Assembly: GCA_002474345.1 (NCBI GenBank)
Contig: DKQD01000003.1
Span: 1 to 27,233 of the forward strand
Direction of reading: 5' to 3'
DNA: 27,233 nucleotides
Source of the DNA: Bacteriovoracaceae bacterium UBA7317
GTDB taxonomy: Bacteria > Bdellovibrionota > Bacteriovoracia > Bacteriovoracales > Bacteriovoracaceae
Positions 16,854 to 23,643 of the stretch are shown here, one piece after another. Under the pieces are notes generated by a model. It saw only the letters and a list, made by a program, of their open reading frames with translations, was not told where the DNA came from and made no database searches. A program made the translations under genes and the position numbers. Position 1 is the first letter of the stretch; every line of letters starts with the position of its first letter.

Positions 16854-16867
16854 ACCCTTTTGAGGGT
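16854..16867 (-). promoter_or_regulatory. Hairpin covering the lipid-kinase ribosome site
   Basis: Read on the minus strand, ACCCT CAAA AGGGT is a perfect 5-pair stem. Its 3' arm (AGGGT) is the presumed Shine-Dalgarno of the ATG at 16847. Folding would hide the ribosome site of the first gene of a translationally coupled operon. The stem is short, so the effect is uncertain. Confidence 0.35.
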
Positions 16868-16969
16868 TATCAAACGGTCTTTTCCCTATACTCAAATCGG
16901 TTAAGGCATTTAAAAGATTGAAGAAAAAATTGCATCATTTCTTAAAAAAATGAGGCCTGTTACTATGAT

Positions 16970-16978
16970 TGCTATAAT
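16970..16978 (+). promoter_or_regulatory. Extended -10 promoter for the export operon
   Basis: TGCTATAAT combines a perfect TATAAT (16973-16978) with the extended -10 TGn. The -35 position (about 16950-16955) is weak, as usual for extended -10 promoters. It lies in the 179-base divergent region between the lipid-kinase start and the LolD-like start, giving a leader of about 40 bases. The GTATTCTTTAAAGGGATAC stretch just downstream (16981-16999) could fold into a hairpin with G-U pairs. Confidence 0.5.
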
Positions 16979-17026
16979 AGGTATTCTTTAAAGGGATACT
17001 TGGAACTTATTCACAAAAGTTGACTT

Positions 17027-17698
17027 ATGGACACCATCTTTAGTTGTCAGGAACTGACTTTTTCTTATAGTTTTGGAAATGTAAATATTGAGGCCTTAAG
17101 AGGGGTTTCAATGGATTTTCAAAAAGGAAAATTCTACTGTCTATCGGGCCCTTCAGGTTCTGGAAAAACAACTTTTCTTAACGTCCTTGGACTTATTGAA
17201 GATATTCAAGGGGGAGATATTGAATTTGAAGGAAAAAGGTTTAGAAACCTAAAAGAAGAAGACAAAAATTATATAAGAAGAAATCAGGTCGGATTTATTT
17301 TTCAACATTTCAATCTCTTTCCAGTCTTAAGTGCTGAGGAGAATATTGAGTTTTTTCTAGTAAGGCAAGGTGTACCAAAAAAAGAACGTACAGATCTTGT
17401 TCATAAGGCGCTAAAGGACGTGGGACTTTGGGACCATAGAGATAAAAGGCCGCTTGAAATGAGTGGCGGACAAAGACAGAGAGTCGCCGTGGCAAGGGCC
17501 CTGACGAAAAGGCCTCTTGTTATTATTGGTGATGAACCTACGGCAAGCCTTGATCAAAAAACAGGAAAAGAAATTGTAAACCTTCTTAAAAACTTAAGTG
17601 ATGAATATGGGGCTTCAATTATTTTATCTAGCCACGATACGATGGTTCATGAATTTGCTGAGGAGCTTGTTATTCTAAAAGATGGGAGGTTAACGTAA
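17027..17698 (+). CDS. ABC transporter ATPase, LolD/MacB-like
   Basis: Cytoplasmic ATPase of 223 residues with a complete catalytic set: Walker A GPSGSGKTT (41-49), Q-loop in GFIFQHFNLFPVLSAEEN, signature MSGGQRQRVAVARAL, Walker B LVIIGDEPTASLD and H-loop SSHD. The Q-loop and signature sequences are those of the LolD/MacB/FtsE type VII group, which powers permeases that act on periplasmic substrates. It overlaps the permease gene (TAATG at 17696-17700), so the two are a pair. Its ATG at 17027 has no convincing ribosome site. Because the downstream genes encode a LolA-like carrier and a beta-barrel, its role is more likely outer-membrane-directed lipid or lipoprotein transfer than drug efflux. 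It is probably not the housekeeping LolD, since no LolC/E pair is present. Confidence 0.92.
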   Translation: MDTIFSCQELTFSYSFGNVNIEALRGVSMDFQKGKFYCLSGPSGSGKTTFLNVLGLIEDIQGGDIEFEGKRFRNLKEEDKNYIRRNQVGFIFQHFNLFPVLSAEENIEFFLVRQGVPKKERTDLVHKALKDVGLWDHRDKRPLEMSGGQRQRVAVARALTKRPLVIIGDEPTASLDQKTGKEIVNLLKNLSDEYGASIILSSHDTMVHEFAEELVILKDGRLT

Positions 17699-18903
17699 TG
17701 CTTTTTTCACTGGCCTTTCGAAACTTAGCAAGAAATTTTAGAAGAACATTAGCAATGGTCTTAACTATAGGAATAGGAACTGGTGCCCTTTTGGTTTTTA
17801 AGGGATTTAATGTTGGGATCATGAACCAGTATAGAGATAATACAATTCATGCTCGCTACGGTCATGGTCAAATCAATATGAAAGGTTATCATAACTCCGT
17901 TTATGAGAAGCCTTGGAAGCATTGGATAGAAGATTATGACTCGCTTAAAAAGAACCTCTCAAAAGTCCCTGGTGTTAAACTTCTTTTTCCAAGAGTCAAT
18001 TTCTTTTCGCTTTTAACCAACGGGGAAATGAACATAAGTGGAAAGGGTCAAGGAGTCGATGGTTCGGCTGAATTTTCCTTTTTTAATACCCTTAATATTG
18101 TTGAAGGTAAAAATTTATCAGATGAGAAAGAAGGAATCATTTTAGGAAAAGGACTTGCCAGGGCCCTTAATGCAAAAATTGGTGATCGGATAACTGTTTT
18201 GGGAAGTACTATTTATGGAAGCATGAATGCTGTTGATACATACGTAACAGGAATTTTTCATACAGGCAGTAAGGAGTTTGACGATAGTGTTTTTAGAATT
18301 CAACTTGACCTTGCACACCTTTTACTTGATACGAAAAAAGTTGAATCCGTTTCCCTAGGCATGAAAGGCCTCGGCTTATGGAAAAGTATAGAAGACTTTG
18401 TTGCTGATAGTGATATAGATCTGGAAAGTATTCCTTTTCATGTTTTGGATAAGGTATATTATCAACACTCAGTTGACTGGTTAGATGCTCAATTTGGCGT
18501 TATTCAAATTATTATTTTAGTCATTGTTATCTTAGGTATTTTTAATACAGTTTCAACATCAATTCTTGAAAGGCGTCAGGAAGTAGGAAACTTAAGGGCG
18601 AATGGTGAAAGTAGGATTGAGGTTTTAAAGCTTTTTAGTAACGAAGGTTTTTTAGTTGGTGTTTTTGGGGCCATTTTTGGTATTATTGTTGTATACGCAA
18701 TAAATTTAAGTTTTTTAAAAGACGGTATTTTAATGCCTCCGGCGCCTGGTTTAACTAGGCAATTCCACGTTAAAATTGAGTTACAAGAATGGATGGCTGT
18801 TCAGACATTTATTATTGGGACAGTAACGAGTTTTGTGGCCACATTTTTGGCCTCTCTAAGAGTTATCAATCAAAAAATATCTGATCTTTTAAGATCTGTT
18901 TAG
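17698..18903 (+). CDS. ABC transporter permease, LolC/E-FtsX type
   Basis: Inner-membrane permease of 401 residues in the type VII layout. A first membrane helix lies at about 17-38 (LAMVLTIGIGTGALLVFKGF), followed by a periplasmic domain of about 220 residues (MacB_PCD-like, with KEGIILGKGLARALNAKIGD, a standard signature). Three C-terminal helices then follow: VIQIIILVIVILGIFNTVS, EGFLVGVFGAIFGIIVVYAI and MAVQTFIIGTVTSFVATFLA. The cytoplasmic ERRQEVGNLRANGESR segment between them is the LolC/E/FtsX coupling region. One permease with one ATPase suggests a homodimer. It starts at the stop of the ATPase gene and is followed after 16 bases by the LolA-like gene. Confidence 0.92.
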   Translation: MLFSLAFRNLARNFRRTLAMVLTIGIGTGALLVFKGFNVGIMNQYRDNTIHARYGHGQINMKGYHNSVYEKPWKHWIEDYDSLKKNLSKVPGVKLLFPRVNFFSLLTNGEMNISGKGQGVDGSAEFSFFNTLNIVEGKNLSDEKEGIILGKGLARALNAKIGDRITVLGSTIYGSMNAVDTYVTGIFHTGSKEFDDSVFRIQLDLAHLLLDTKKVESVSLGMKGLGLWKSIEDFVADSDIDLESIPFHVLDKVYYQHSVDWLDAQFGVIQIIILVIVILGIFNTVSTSILERRQEVGNLRANGESRIEVLKLFSNEGFLVGVFGAIFGIIVVYAINLSFLKDGILMPPAPGLTRQFHVKIELQEWMAVQTFIIGTVTSFVATFLASLRVINQKISDLLRSV

Positions 18904-18919
18904 GATAAGGAAGGTTCAA

Positions 18920-19846
18920 ATGCTAAAAATCGTAAGGGTATTTTTATTTTTAGGGTTATTTGCTTTTTTATCAAACCCTTTGGTTTCTCAAGAAAAGGAG
19001 AGTGAGGCGAGTAGTGAACCTATAAAGGAAGACAAAGTAGATGTATCACCAAAAGATGAAAAAATAGGAGACGTATCTGGAGAAGTTTCTGAAGAAGATG
19101 GTGATAAAAATGCAGCTGAAGAAAAAGTTTCAGCACCTATCGTCACTGAAGAAGTTCCTGAAGACGTTTCCGGTCGGTTACCAGCATCTGTAGAAGGTCC
19201 ATCTGCAGAAGATATTTTAAAAAGAGCTGATGAAGTACGCAATCCTTCTGACTCATTTTTTATGAAGGTTAAAGTTACAAATAAAGGGGAAGAAGAGAAA
19301 CCTAGTCAATTCGACGTTTCAATAAAAGGTAATAATAGAACTTTAATTAAAACTCTTCTTCCTAAGAGGGATAGAGGAAGAAACCTTCTGATGCTTGATG
19401 AAAATATGTGGGTTTTTATTCCTAACTTAAAAAGAAGTGTTAGAGTTGGACTTTCTCAAAAATTAACGGGTCAAGCTGCTAATGGGGATATAAGCCGAAT
19501 GAGGTGGAGTGGAGACTATACTCCAAAGCTTTTAAAAGAGACGAAAAAGAGTTGGTTACTTCACCTACAGGCGAAAAAGAAAGGTTTAACGTATGAACAA
19601 CTTAAGGTCCTTATATCTAAAAAAGGATTCAGGCCCAGACAGGCCCATTTGATGAGTGTTTCTGGTAAACTTTTAAAAAAGATTTATTACCAGGGGTATA
19701 AAAAATTGGCAGGTCGTTTAAGGCCTAGTCAAATGAACATAGTTGACGCTATAAATGATAATAAGAAGTCACTTATAGAAATCGAAGAGATGGAAGCAAG
19801 GGATTTTCAAACTGCCCTTTTTAATAAGAGGAACCTCGCTGAATGA
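18920..19846 (+). CDS. LolA-like outer-membrane lipoprotein-sorting family protein
   Basis: Exported protein of 308 residues. A signal peptide (about 1-23, ending LVSQ) is followed by an acidic, low-complexity linker (about 25-95, rich in Glu, Asp, Ser, Pro and Val). The folded part begins near SAEDILKRADEVRNPSDSF and has the landmark block of the LolA-like family often annotated 'outer membrane lipoprotein-sorting protein': GRNLLMLDENMWVFIPNL, then LSQKLTGQAANGDISRM and WSGDYTPKL. Such proteins form a half-barrel with a hydrophobic cavity suited to a lipid or acyl chain. GATAAGGAAGG precedes the ATG. It sits between the permease and the barrel gene (4-base overlap), so it probably carries the substrate across the periplasm. 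The disordered linker is unusual and might span the periplasm or bind a partner. Confidence 0.85.
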   Translation: MLKIVRVFLFLGLFAFLSNPLVSQEKESEASSEPIKEDKVDVSPKDEKIGDVSGEVSEEDGDKNAAEEKVSAPIVTEEVPEDVSGRLPASVEGPSAEDILKRADEVRNPSDSFFMKVKVTNKGEEEKPSQFDVSIKGNNRTLIKTLLPKRDRGRNLLMLDENMWVFIPNLKRSVRVGLSQKLTGQAANGDISRMRWSGDYTPKLLKETKKSWLLHLQAKKKGLTYEQLKVLISKKGFRPRQAHLMSVSGKLLKKIYYQGYKKLAGRLRPSQMNIVDAINDNKKSLIEIEEMEARDFQTALFNKRNLAE

Positions 19847-21051
19847 TTCCAAAAAAAGGTCTTCTTTGGACCTTTATAAGTTGTCTTTTTCTAATAGGTG
19901 TCTCAAAAGCTGAACGAGGTACTGTTAAGATTGGTGGTGAGTTCGGTATGAGATCATCCTACCTCTATGGGGAAGATGATTTTTCTTTAAAGAGGCCCTA
20001 CGCTCACGTAAAAGCCCATTTTAAAAATTTTGGGAATGATGAGGTTACACAAGAAGTGTCTATCTCCTCAAGGTTTTTGTTAGATGACGAGGCCTCTAAA
20101 TCAGATACTTTGACAGAAGCTACGTACAAAATTGTGAGAGAAAACTCTACTTTCACATTTGGTCTTCAGGAAATAGGGTGGGGAGAAACTTTTGGTATTT
20201 ATCCTCTCGACTTTGTAAATGCCAGAAATTTTGAAGATCCTTTTATTTCAGATTTAAAGTGGACGAGAATTCCTGTGTTTGCTCTCAATTATGAGTATCT
20301 TGGAGAAAAGTTTAGTGGACAATTAATCGCTATTCCAAAACCTAAAAATAGCATATTTCCCTCTAAAGGAGATACCTTCGACACAACCCCTACGAGTTTT
20401 GCCCATCTAGAAAGAGAAGATATGGCCACCCCTCAACTCATTTACGATTCGGAAATTGGTGGCCGGCTTGGTTATCTTTTTGACTTTGGTCTAGATGTCG
20501 ACTTTTATTACTTTTATCACCGGAATCGAAACTTAGCCTTGGATATAAAAAATGGTACGACCTTGAGTCCTGTATTTAAACAAATTCATTCAACAGGATT
20601 AAGTAGTACTTTTGCAACAGGGGATTTTGTTTTTCGCTTAGATTTTGTAAATCATTTTAATAGACCTGTTAATGATCCAGAAACACTTGCTGTTAAATAT
20701 CTAAATAATATGATTGGTGTTTTCGGTTTTGACTTTTCAACCGAGAGTAAATTCCAACTTGGCCTTCAATACCATCATGATTCTTTTACAGAGTTTTACT
20801 ATAACTGGGTAAGTTCACAAATGAGCTTCCCTTTATTTGGTGATTGGATGGAATTAAGTTTTTTTGTTTTTTGGGGACTTAATAACCAAGATCTTTGGTA
20901 TCAGCCGACCATGAAGCTTTTTATGAGTGATCAATTATCAATGTCAATTTGGGCAGACATCATTGAGAAACAAGAACCTAAAAAGGCAGGTCAGATTAGC
21001 AGCTTTTCAGAGCATGATAGAGTCTTTCTTGATGTTAGTTGGCAATTTTAG
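19843..21051 (+). CDS. Outer-membrane beta-barrel protein of the export operon
   Basis: Exported protein of 402 residues. The signal peptide is about MIPKKGLLWTFISCLFLIG with cleavage after SKA. The remainder alternates polar and aromatic residues as amphipathic strands and ends in WQF, the C-terminal Phe typical of BAM substrates. The stretch TFGLQEIGWGETFGIYPLDF followed by VNARN resembles the G(x)QxIxWG...D(x)xNP region of DUF1302-like proteins, which often occur beside Lol-like ABC and LolA-like genes. It begins inside the LolA-like gene (ATGA overlap). I infer the outer-membrane end point of the pathway; whether it inserts, accepts or passes substrate is unknown. A 159-base gap follows before purF, with no clear terminator. 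Confidence 0.75.
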   Translation: MIPKKGLLWTFISCLFLIGVSKAERGTVKIGGEFGMRSSYLYGEDDFSLKRPYAHVKAHFKNFGNDEVTQEVSISSRFLLDDEASKSDTLTEATYKIVRENSTFTFGLQEIGWGETFGIYPLDFVNARNFEDPFISDLKWTRIPVFALNYEYLGEKFSGQLIAIPKPKNSIFPSKGDTFDTTPTSFAHLEREDMATPQLIYDSEIGGRLGYLFDFGLDVDFYYFYHRNRNLALDIKNGTTLSPVFKQIHSTGLSSTFATGDFVFRLDFVNHFNRPVNDPETLAVKYLNNMIGVFGFDFSTESKFQLGLQYHHDSFTEFYYNWVSSQMSFPLFGDWMELSFFVFWGLNNQDLWYQPTMKLFMSDQLSMSIWADIIEKQEPKKAGQISSFSEHDRVFLDVSWQF

Positions 21052-21210
21052 GGGAAGATTTTCAGTTTACAATAAAGTCAAGTAAAGAGCATTAAAAGTT
21101 TCGGTAAAGATTTTATCCAAAAAATTTCTTATAAAACTACTGGCCAACAGTCTTTCTTAAAGGCACTATCGGGGCATCGATTTTGGCAACCTTTATTAAG
21201 GCGGCGAGGC
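21052..21210. other. purF leader region, no riboswitch seen
   Basis: Spacer before the purine operon. A possible -10 (TATAAA at 21130-21135) has no matching -35. I compared the leader with purine, ZTP and PurR-box patterns as I know them and saw no match. CTGGCCAACAG and GGCATCGATTTTGGC give short local pairing only. The purF ATG has GCGAGG just upstream. Confidence 0.3.
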
Positions 21211-22806
21211 ATGTGCGGAATCATTGGCCTTTTCGAAAAATCATCAGTTTCAAGTCACAACGGTGTTTCACCGAATCATAATAGCGCAAAGAAATTGGTT
21301 AAGGCCCTCAAACTTCTTCAGCATAGGGGGCAAGATGCAGCTGGGCTTCTTTCGTCTCGAATAAAAAACGACCACTTCGTTGTAAAGAAAGGCCCTGGTT
21401 TTGTATCAGAAGTTTTTTCAGGCCTGCCTGAAAAAGATTTTTGTGAGCTCGATGGTCAAATTCTACTAGGTCATACCAGGTATGAAACAGTGGGAGGCCC
21501 TTCAGAGTTAAATATACCACCTTTCCAAGCTGTACATTCTGACACAAATTTTAGCGAAGGTGCGGTTAACAACTCTTCGGAAAAAGAAAAAACTCCCTCT
21601 ATGGGGATTGTTCACAACGGGAATATTGTTAATTATTTTTCTCTTAAAGAAGAGCTGGAAGGGGCTTCCGAAGGACAAAGGACCTTCTTGAAAGGTCAAA
21701 ATGATGGTGAATTAATGCTTCGACTCTTTCAATCTTTTTTTATGGAAGAGTCTCATTCTCCCAAAACTTTTAATAGGCGCTCTCCATTTTTGATTATCCA
21801 AACATGTATGAGACGGCTGTCTGAAAAAGTTGAGGGGGGATATGCACTCCTTCTGATTATTGAGGATGTGGGACTTGTGGCCTTCCGAGATCCTTATGGA
21901 ATCAGACCCCTCGTTTATGGAAAGGATAAAAAAGGTCATATTTGTTTTTCTTCTGAAACGATTGCTTTAGAAGGAATAGGTTATCAATTCGAGAGAGAAG
22001 TTAGACCTGGTGAAGTCATTTTTATCGGTTTTAATGGTACCTTCAAGTCGGCCAAACTCGCTTTTAGCGGCTATCAAAAAAAAGATCCTATAAAAGAAGC
22101 GCCCTGCATGTTTGAACGAATTTATTTCGCTTCTTCAAAAAGTCAGGTTCAAGGCGCGTTGGTTAAAAATACCCGGCGTCGTTTAGGAAGGGTTCTTGCG
22201 GAAAAAGTATTGGAAAAGAATAAGTTCTTTGACCATTATGACGCAGTTTCGGCTATCCCGGAAACAGGCCTTGACGCTGCTTATGGAGTGGCCGAATGTT
22301 TAAAACTACCTATGGTTGAAGGCATTCTTAAGGTGCAAAAAAGTGGCAGGACTTTTATTTTACCGGGAAATAAAAGAGGCACTGCTTTAAAACAAAAGTT
22401 CATTGTCAGGGAATCAGAGATAAAGGGTAAGAGGCTTCTTTTGGTTGATGATAGTTTGGTGAGGGGAGCGACTCTTAAAAGTCTTATCTTTGAGCTGAAG
22501 AAAAAGGGGGCCAAAGAACTCTCTTTGGCATTTTCTTGCCCACCAATACAATTTGGTTGCTTTTATGGAGTTGACTTCCCGGAAAAAAATGAATTGCTTG
22601 CCAACCAAAAAAGTCATCAAGAAATGACTACTTTTCTTGGTGTAAATGACCTTTTCTTTCTCAACGAAGGTGATTTATTAAATGTTTTCGATGGACGTGA
22701 CCATTGTTTTGGCTGTGTCACAAAAAAATATCCGACTAAGCTCAAAGAGGGGATTGCTTTTGCCCGAAAAAGGACGGCTGAAAAAAGTATTTTAGGAATA
22801 GTTTAG
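21211..22806 (+). CDS. purF: Amidophosphoribosyltransferase
   Basis: First step of purine synthesis: glutamine plus PRPP to phosphoribosylamine. The product begins MCGIIGLFEK, so Met removal exposes the class II amidotransferase nucleophile Cys2 with no propeptide. Other glutaminase motifs are LQHRGQDAAGLLS, LGHTRYETVGG, GIVHNGNIVNYFSL and QNDGELMLRLF. The phosphoribosyltransferase half has RDPYGIRPLVYG and the PRPP loop LLLVDDSLVRGAT around 409-421. Cys299, Cys450, Cys499 and Cys502 stand at the positions of the four Fe-S ligands of the B. subtilis enzyme (CxFE, CFYG, CxxC-x2-KYP), so it probably carries a 4Fe-4S cluster and may be oxygen-sensitive. It has 531 residues against about 475-505 in homologues; an extra segment lies near residues 105-130. 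First gene of the pur operon. Confidence 0.96.
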   Translation: MCGIIGLFEKSSVSSHNGVSPNHNSAKKLVKALKLLQHRGQDAAGLLSSRIKNDHFVVKKGPGFVSEVFSGLPEKDFCELDGQILLGHTRYETVGGPSELNIPPFQAVHSDTNFSEGAVNNSSEKEKTPSMGIVHNGNIVNYFSLKEELEGASEGQRTFLKGQNDGELMLRLFQSFFMEESHSPKTFNRRSPFLIIQTCMRRLSEKVEGGYALLLIIEDVGLVAFRDPYGIRPLVYGKDKKGHICFSSETIALEGIGYQFEREVRPGEVIFIGFNGTFKSAKLAFSGYQKKDPIKEAPCMFERIYFASSKSQVQGALVKNTRRRLGRVLAEKVLEKNKFFDHYDAVSAIPETGLDAAYGVAECLKLPMVEGILKVQKSGRTFILPGNKRGTALKQKFIVRESEIKGKRLLLVDDSLVRGATLKSLIFELKKKGAKELSLAFSCPPIQFGCFYGVDFPEKNELLANQKSHQEMTTFLGVNDLFFLNEGDLLNVFDGRDHCFGCVTKKYPTKLKEGIAFARKRTAEKSILGIV

Positions 22807-22869
22807 GTCAAATATATAAAAGTATAGAATATTAAAGCTTTAAATCCAGATCTAAAGGTAGGTGAAAAA

Positions 22870-23601
22870 ATGAAAGGTATTGTGTTGTATGGAAGTCAAA
22901 GTGACAGAGTTTTTTATGAAGAGTGTTTGGAAAAATTAAAACCTCATTCAGAGTTTATTTTTGAAGTTTTGAGTGCCCACAGAGATGCCGAAAAGTTGCG
23001 CTTATTATGTCAAAAAATGGACGCACAATATGTCATTGCTGGAGCTGGATTGTCCGCAGCATTGCCTGGCTGTGTGGCATCGCAAACAAAAGTTCCTGTT
23101 TTTGGAGTACCGCTTCCCTCATGCTTTGGTGGACTTGATGCCTTTTTGACATCGCTACAAATGCCTAAGGGTACGCCAGTAGCAACATGTGCTCCTTACA
23201 ACGAAGATTCGATAATAAAATTTATTGAAAACATTGGGGATGATAGATGGGCTAAAGAAACAAGAGTTAATATTTACGTTGATGCTCTTGTACAGCCCTA
23301 TGAGTATGTTGATAAGGTTCTTAAAGATACAATCAATTTATCAGAAAAAGAAAACATCCAATTAGAAATCACCAATAAATATAACCCAGACTGCTGGAAT
23401 ATCCTATTAGTCCACCAAGAAAAAGAAATTGTCCTAAAGCCAAATTGTTTGCATGTTCCAATGATGAATAAACAGACGGTGGATAATCCAAGCAGGGCCC
23501 TAAGTCTTTTTAGTTTAGCTGGAAATGGAGGACTTTGGTTTGGAGTGAATAACTGCATTAATGCGCTTCGCTGGCTTAAAAGAGGCTTTGAGTCTTTTTA
23601 G
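22870..23601 (+). CDS. purE: PurE-type aminoimidazole ribonucleotide carboxylase/mutase, atypical
   Basis: Acts at the AIR-to-CAIR step. The N-terminal part has the PurE motifs GSQSD (8-12), LSAHRD (34-39), VIAGAGLSAALPGCVAS (55-71), PVFGVPLPS (76-84) and LTSLQMPKGTPVA (93-105). Two features recall class II (CO2-using) PurE: AALPG instead of AHLPG, and SCFGGLDAFLTSLQMPKG, similar to class II FGGAD..SSLRMPSG. After residue 105 the usual C-terminal helix (NAALLA-like) is delayed. A segment of about 90 residues is inserted before NNCINALRWLKRGF. The total of 243 residues exceeds the usual 160-170. GGTGAAAAA precedes the ATG. PurE identity is good; class assignment is inference from motifs and from the absence of purK here. 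Confidence 0.82.
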   Translation: MKGIVLYGSQSDRVFYEECLEKLKPHSEFIFEVLSAHRDAEKLRLLCQKMDAQYVIAGAGLSAALPGCVASQTKVPVFGVPLPSCFGGLDAFLTSLQMPKGTPVATCAPYNEDSIIKFIENIGDDRWAKETRVNIYVDALVQPYEYVDKVLKDTINLSEKENIQLEITNKYNPDCWNILLVHQEKEIVLKPNCLHVPMMNKQTVDNPSRALSLFSLAGNGGLWFGVNNCINALRWLKRGFESF

Positions 23602-23643
23602 AAAAAAGTTTAGGGCTCTTCTTTTTTATTTGAGGGAGGAAAT

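Noticed and set aside
16371..16904. Plus-strand frames opposite the lipid kinase gene
   Set aside because: They lie wholly within the kinase coding region or its start and show no protein-like motifs.
17027..18903. MacAB drug-efflux system
   Set aside because: ATPase and permease are separate polypeptides, no membrane-fusion protein is present, and the next genes are a LolA-like protein and a barrel.
18988..19242. Minus-strand Ser/Thr-rich frame inside the LolA-like gene
   Set aside because: It is the antisense of the acidic low-complexity linker; composition is explained by the plus-strand gene.
21052..21210. Riboswitch before purF
   Set aside because: No conserved core of a purine, ZTP or guanidine riboswitch could be found; only short pairings.
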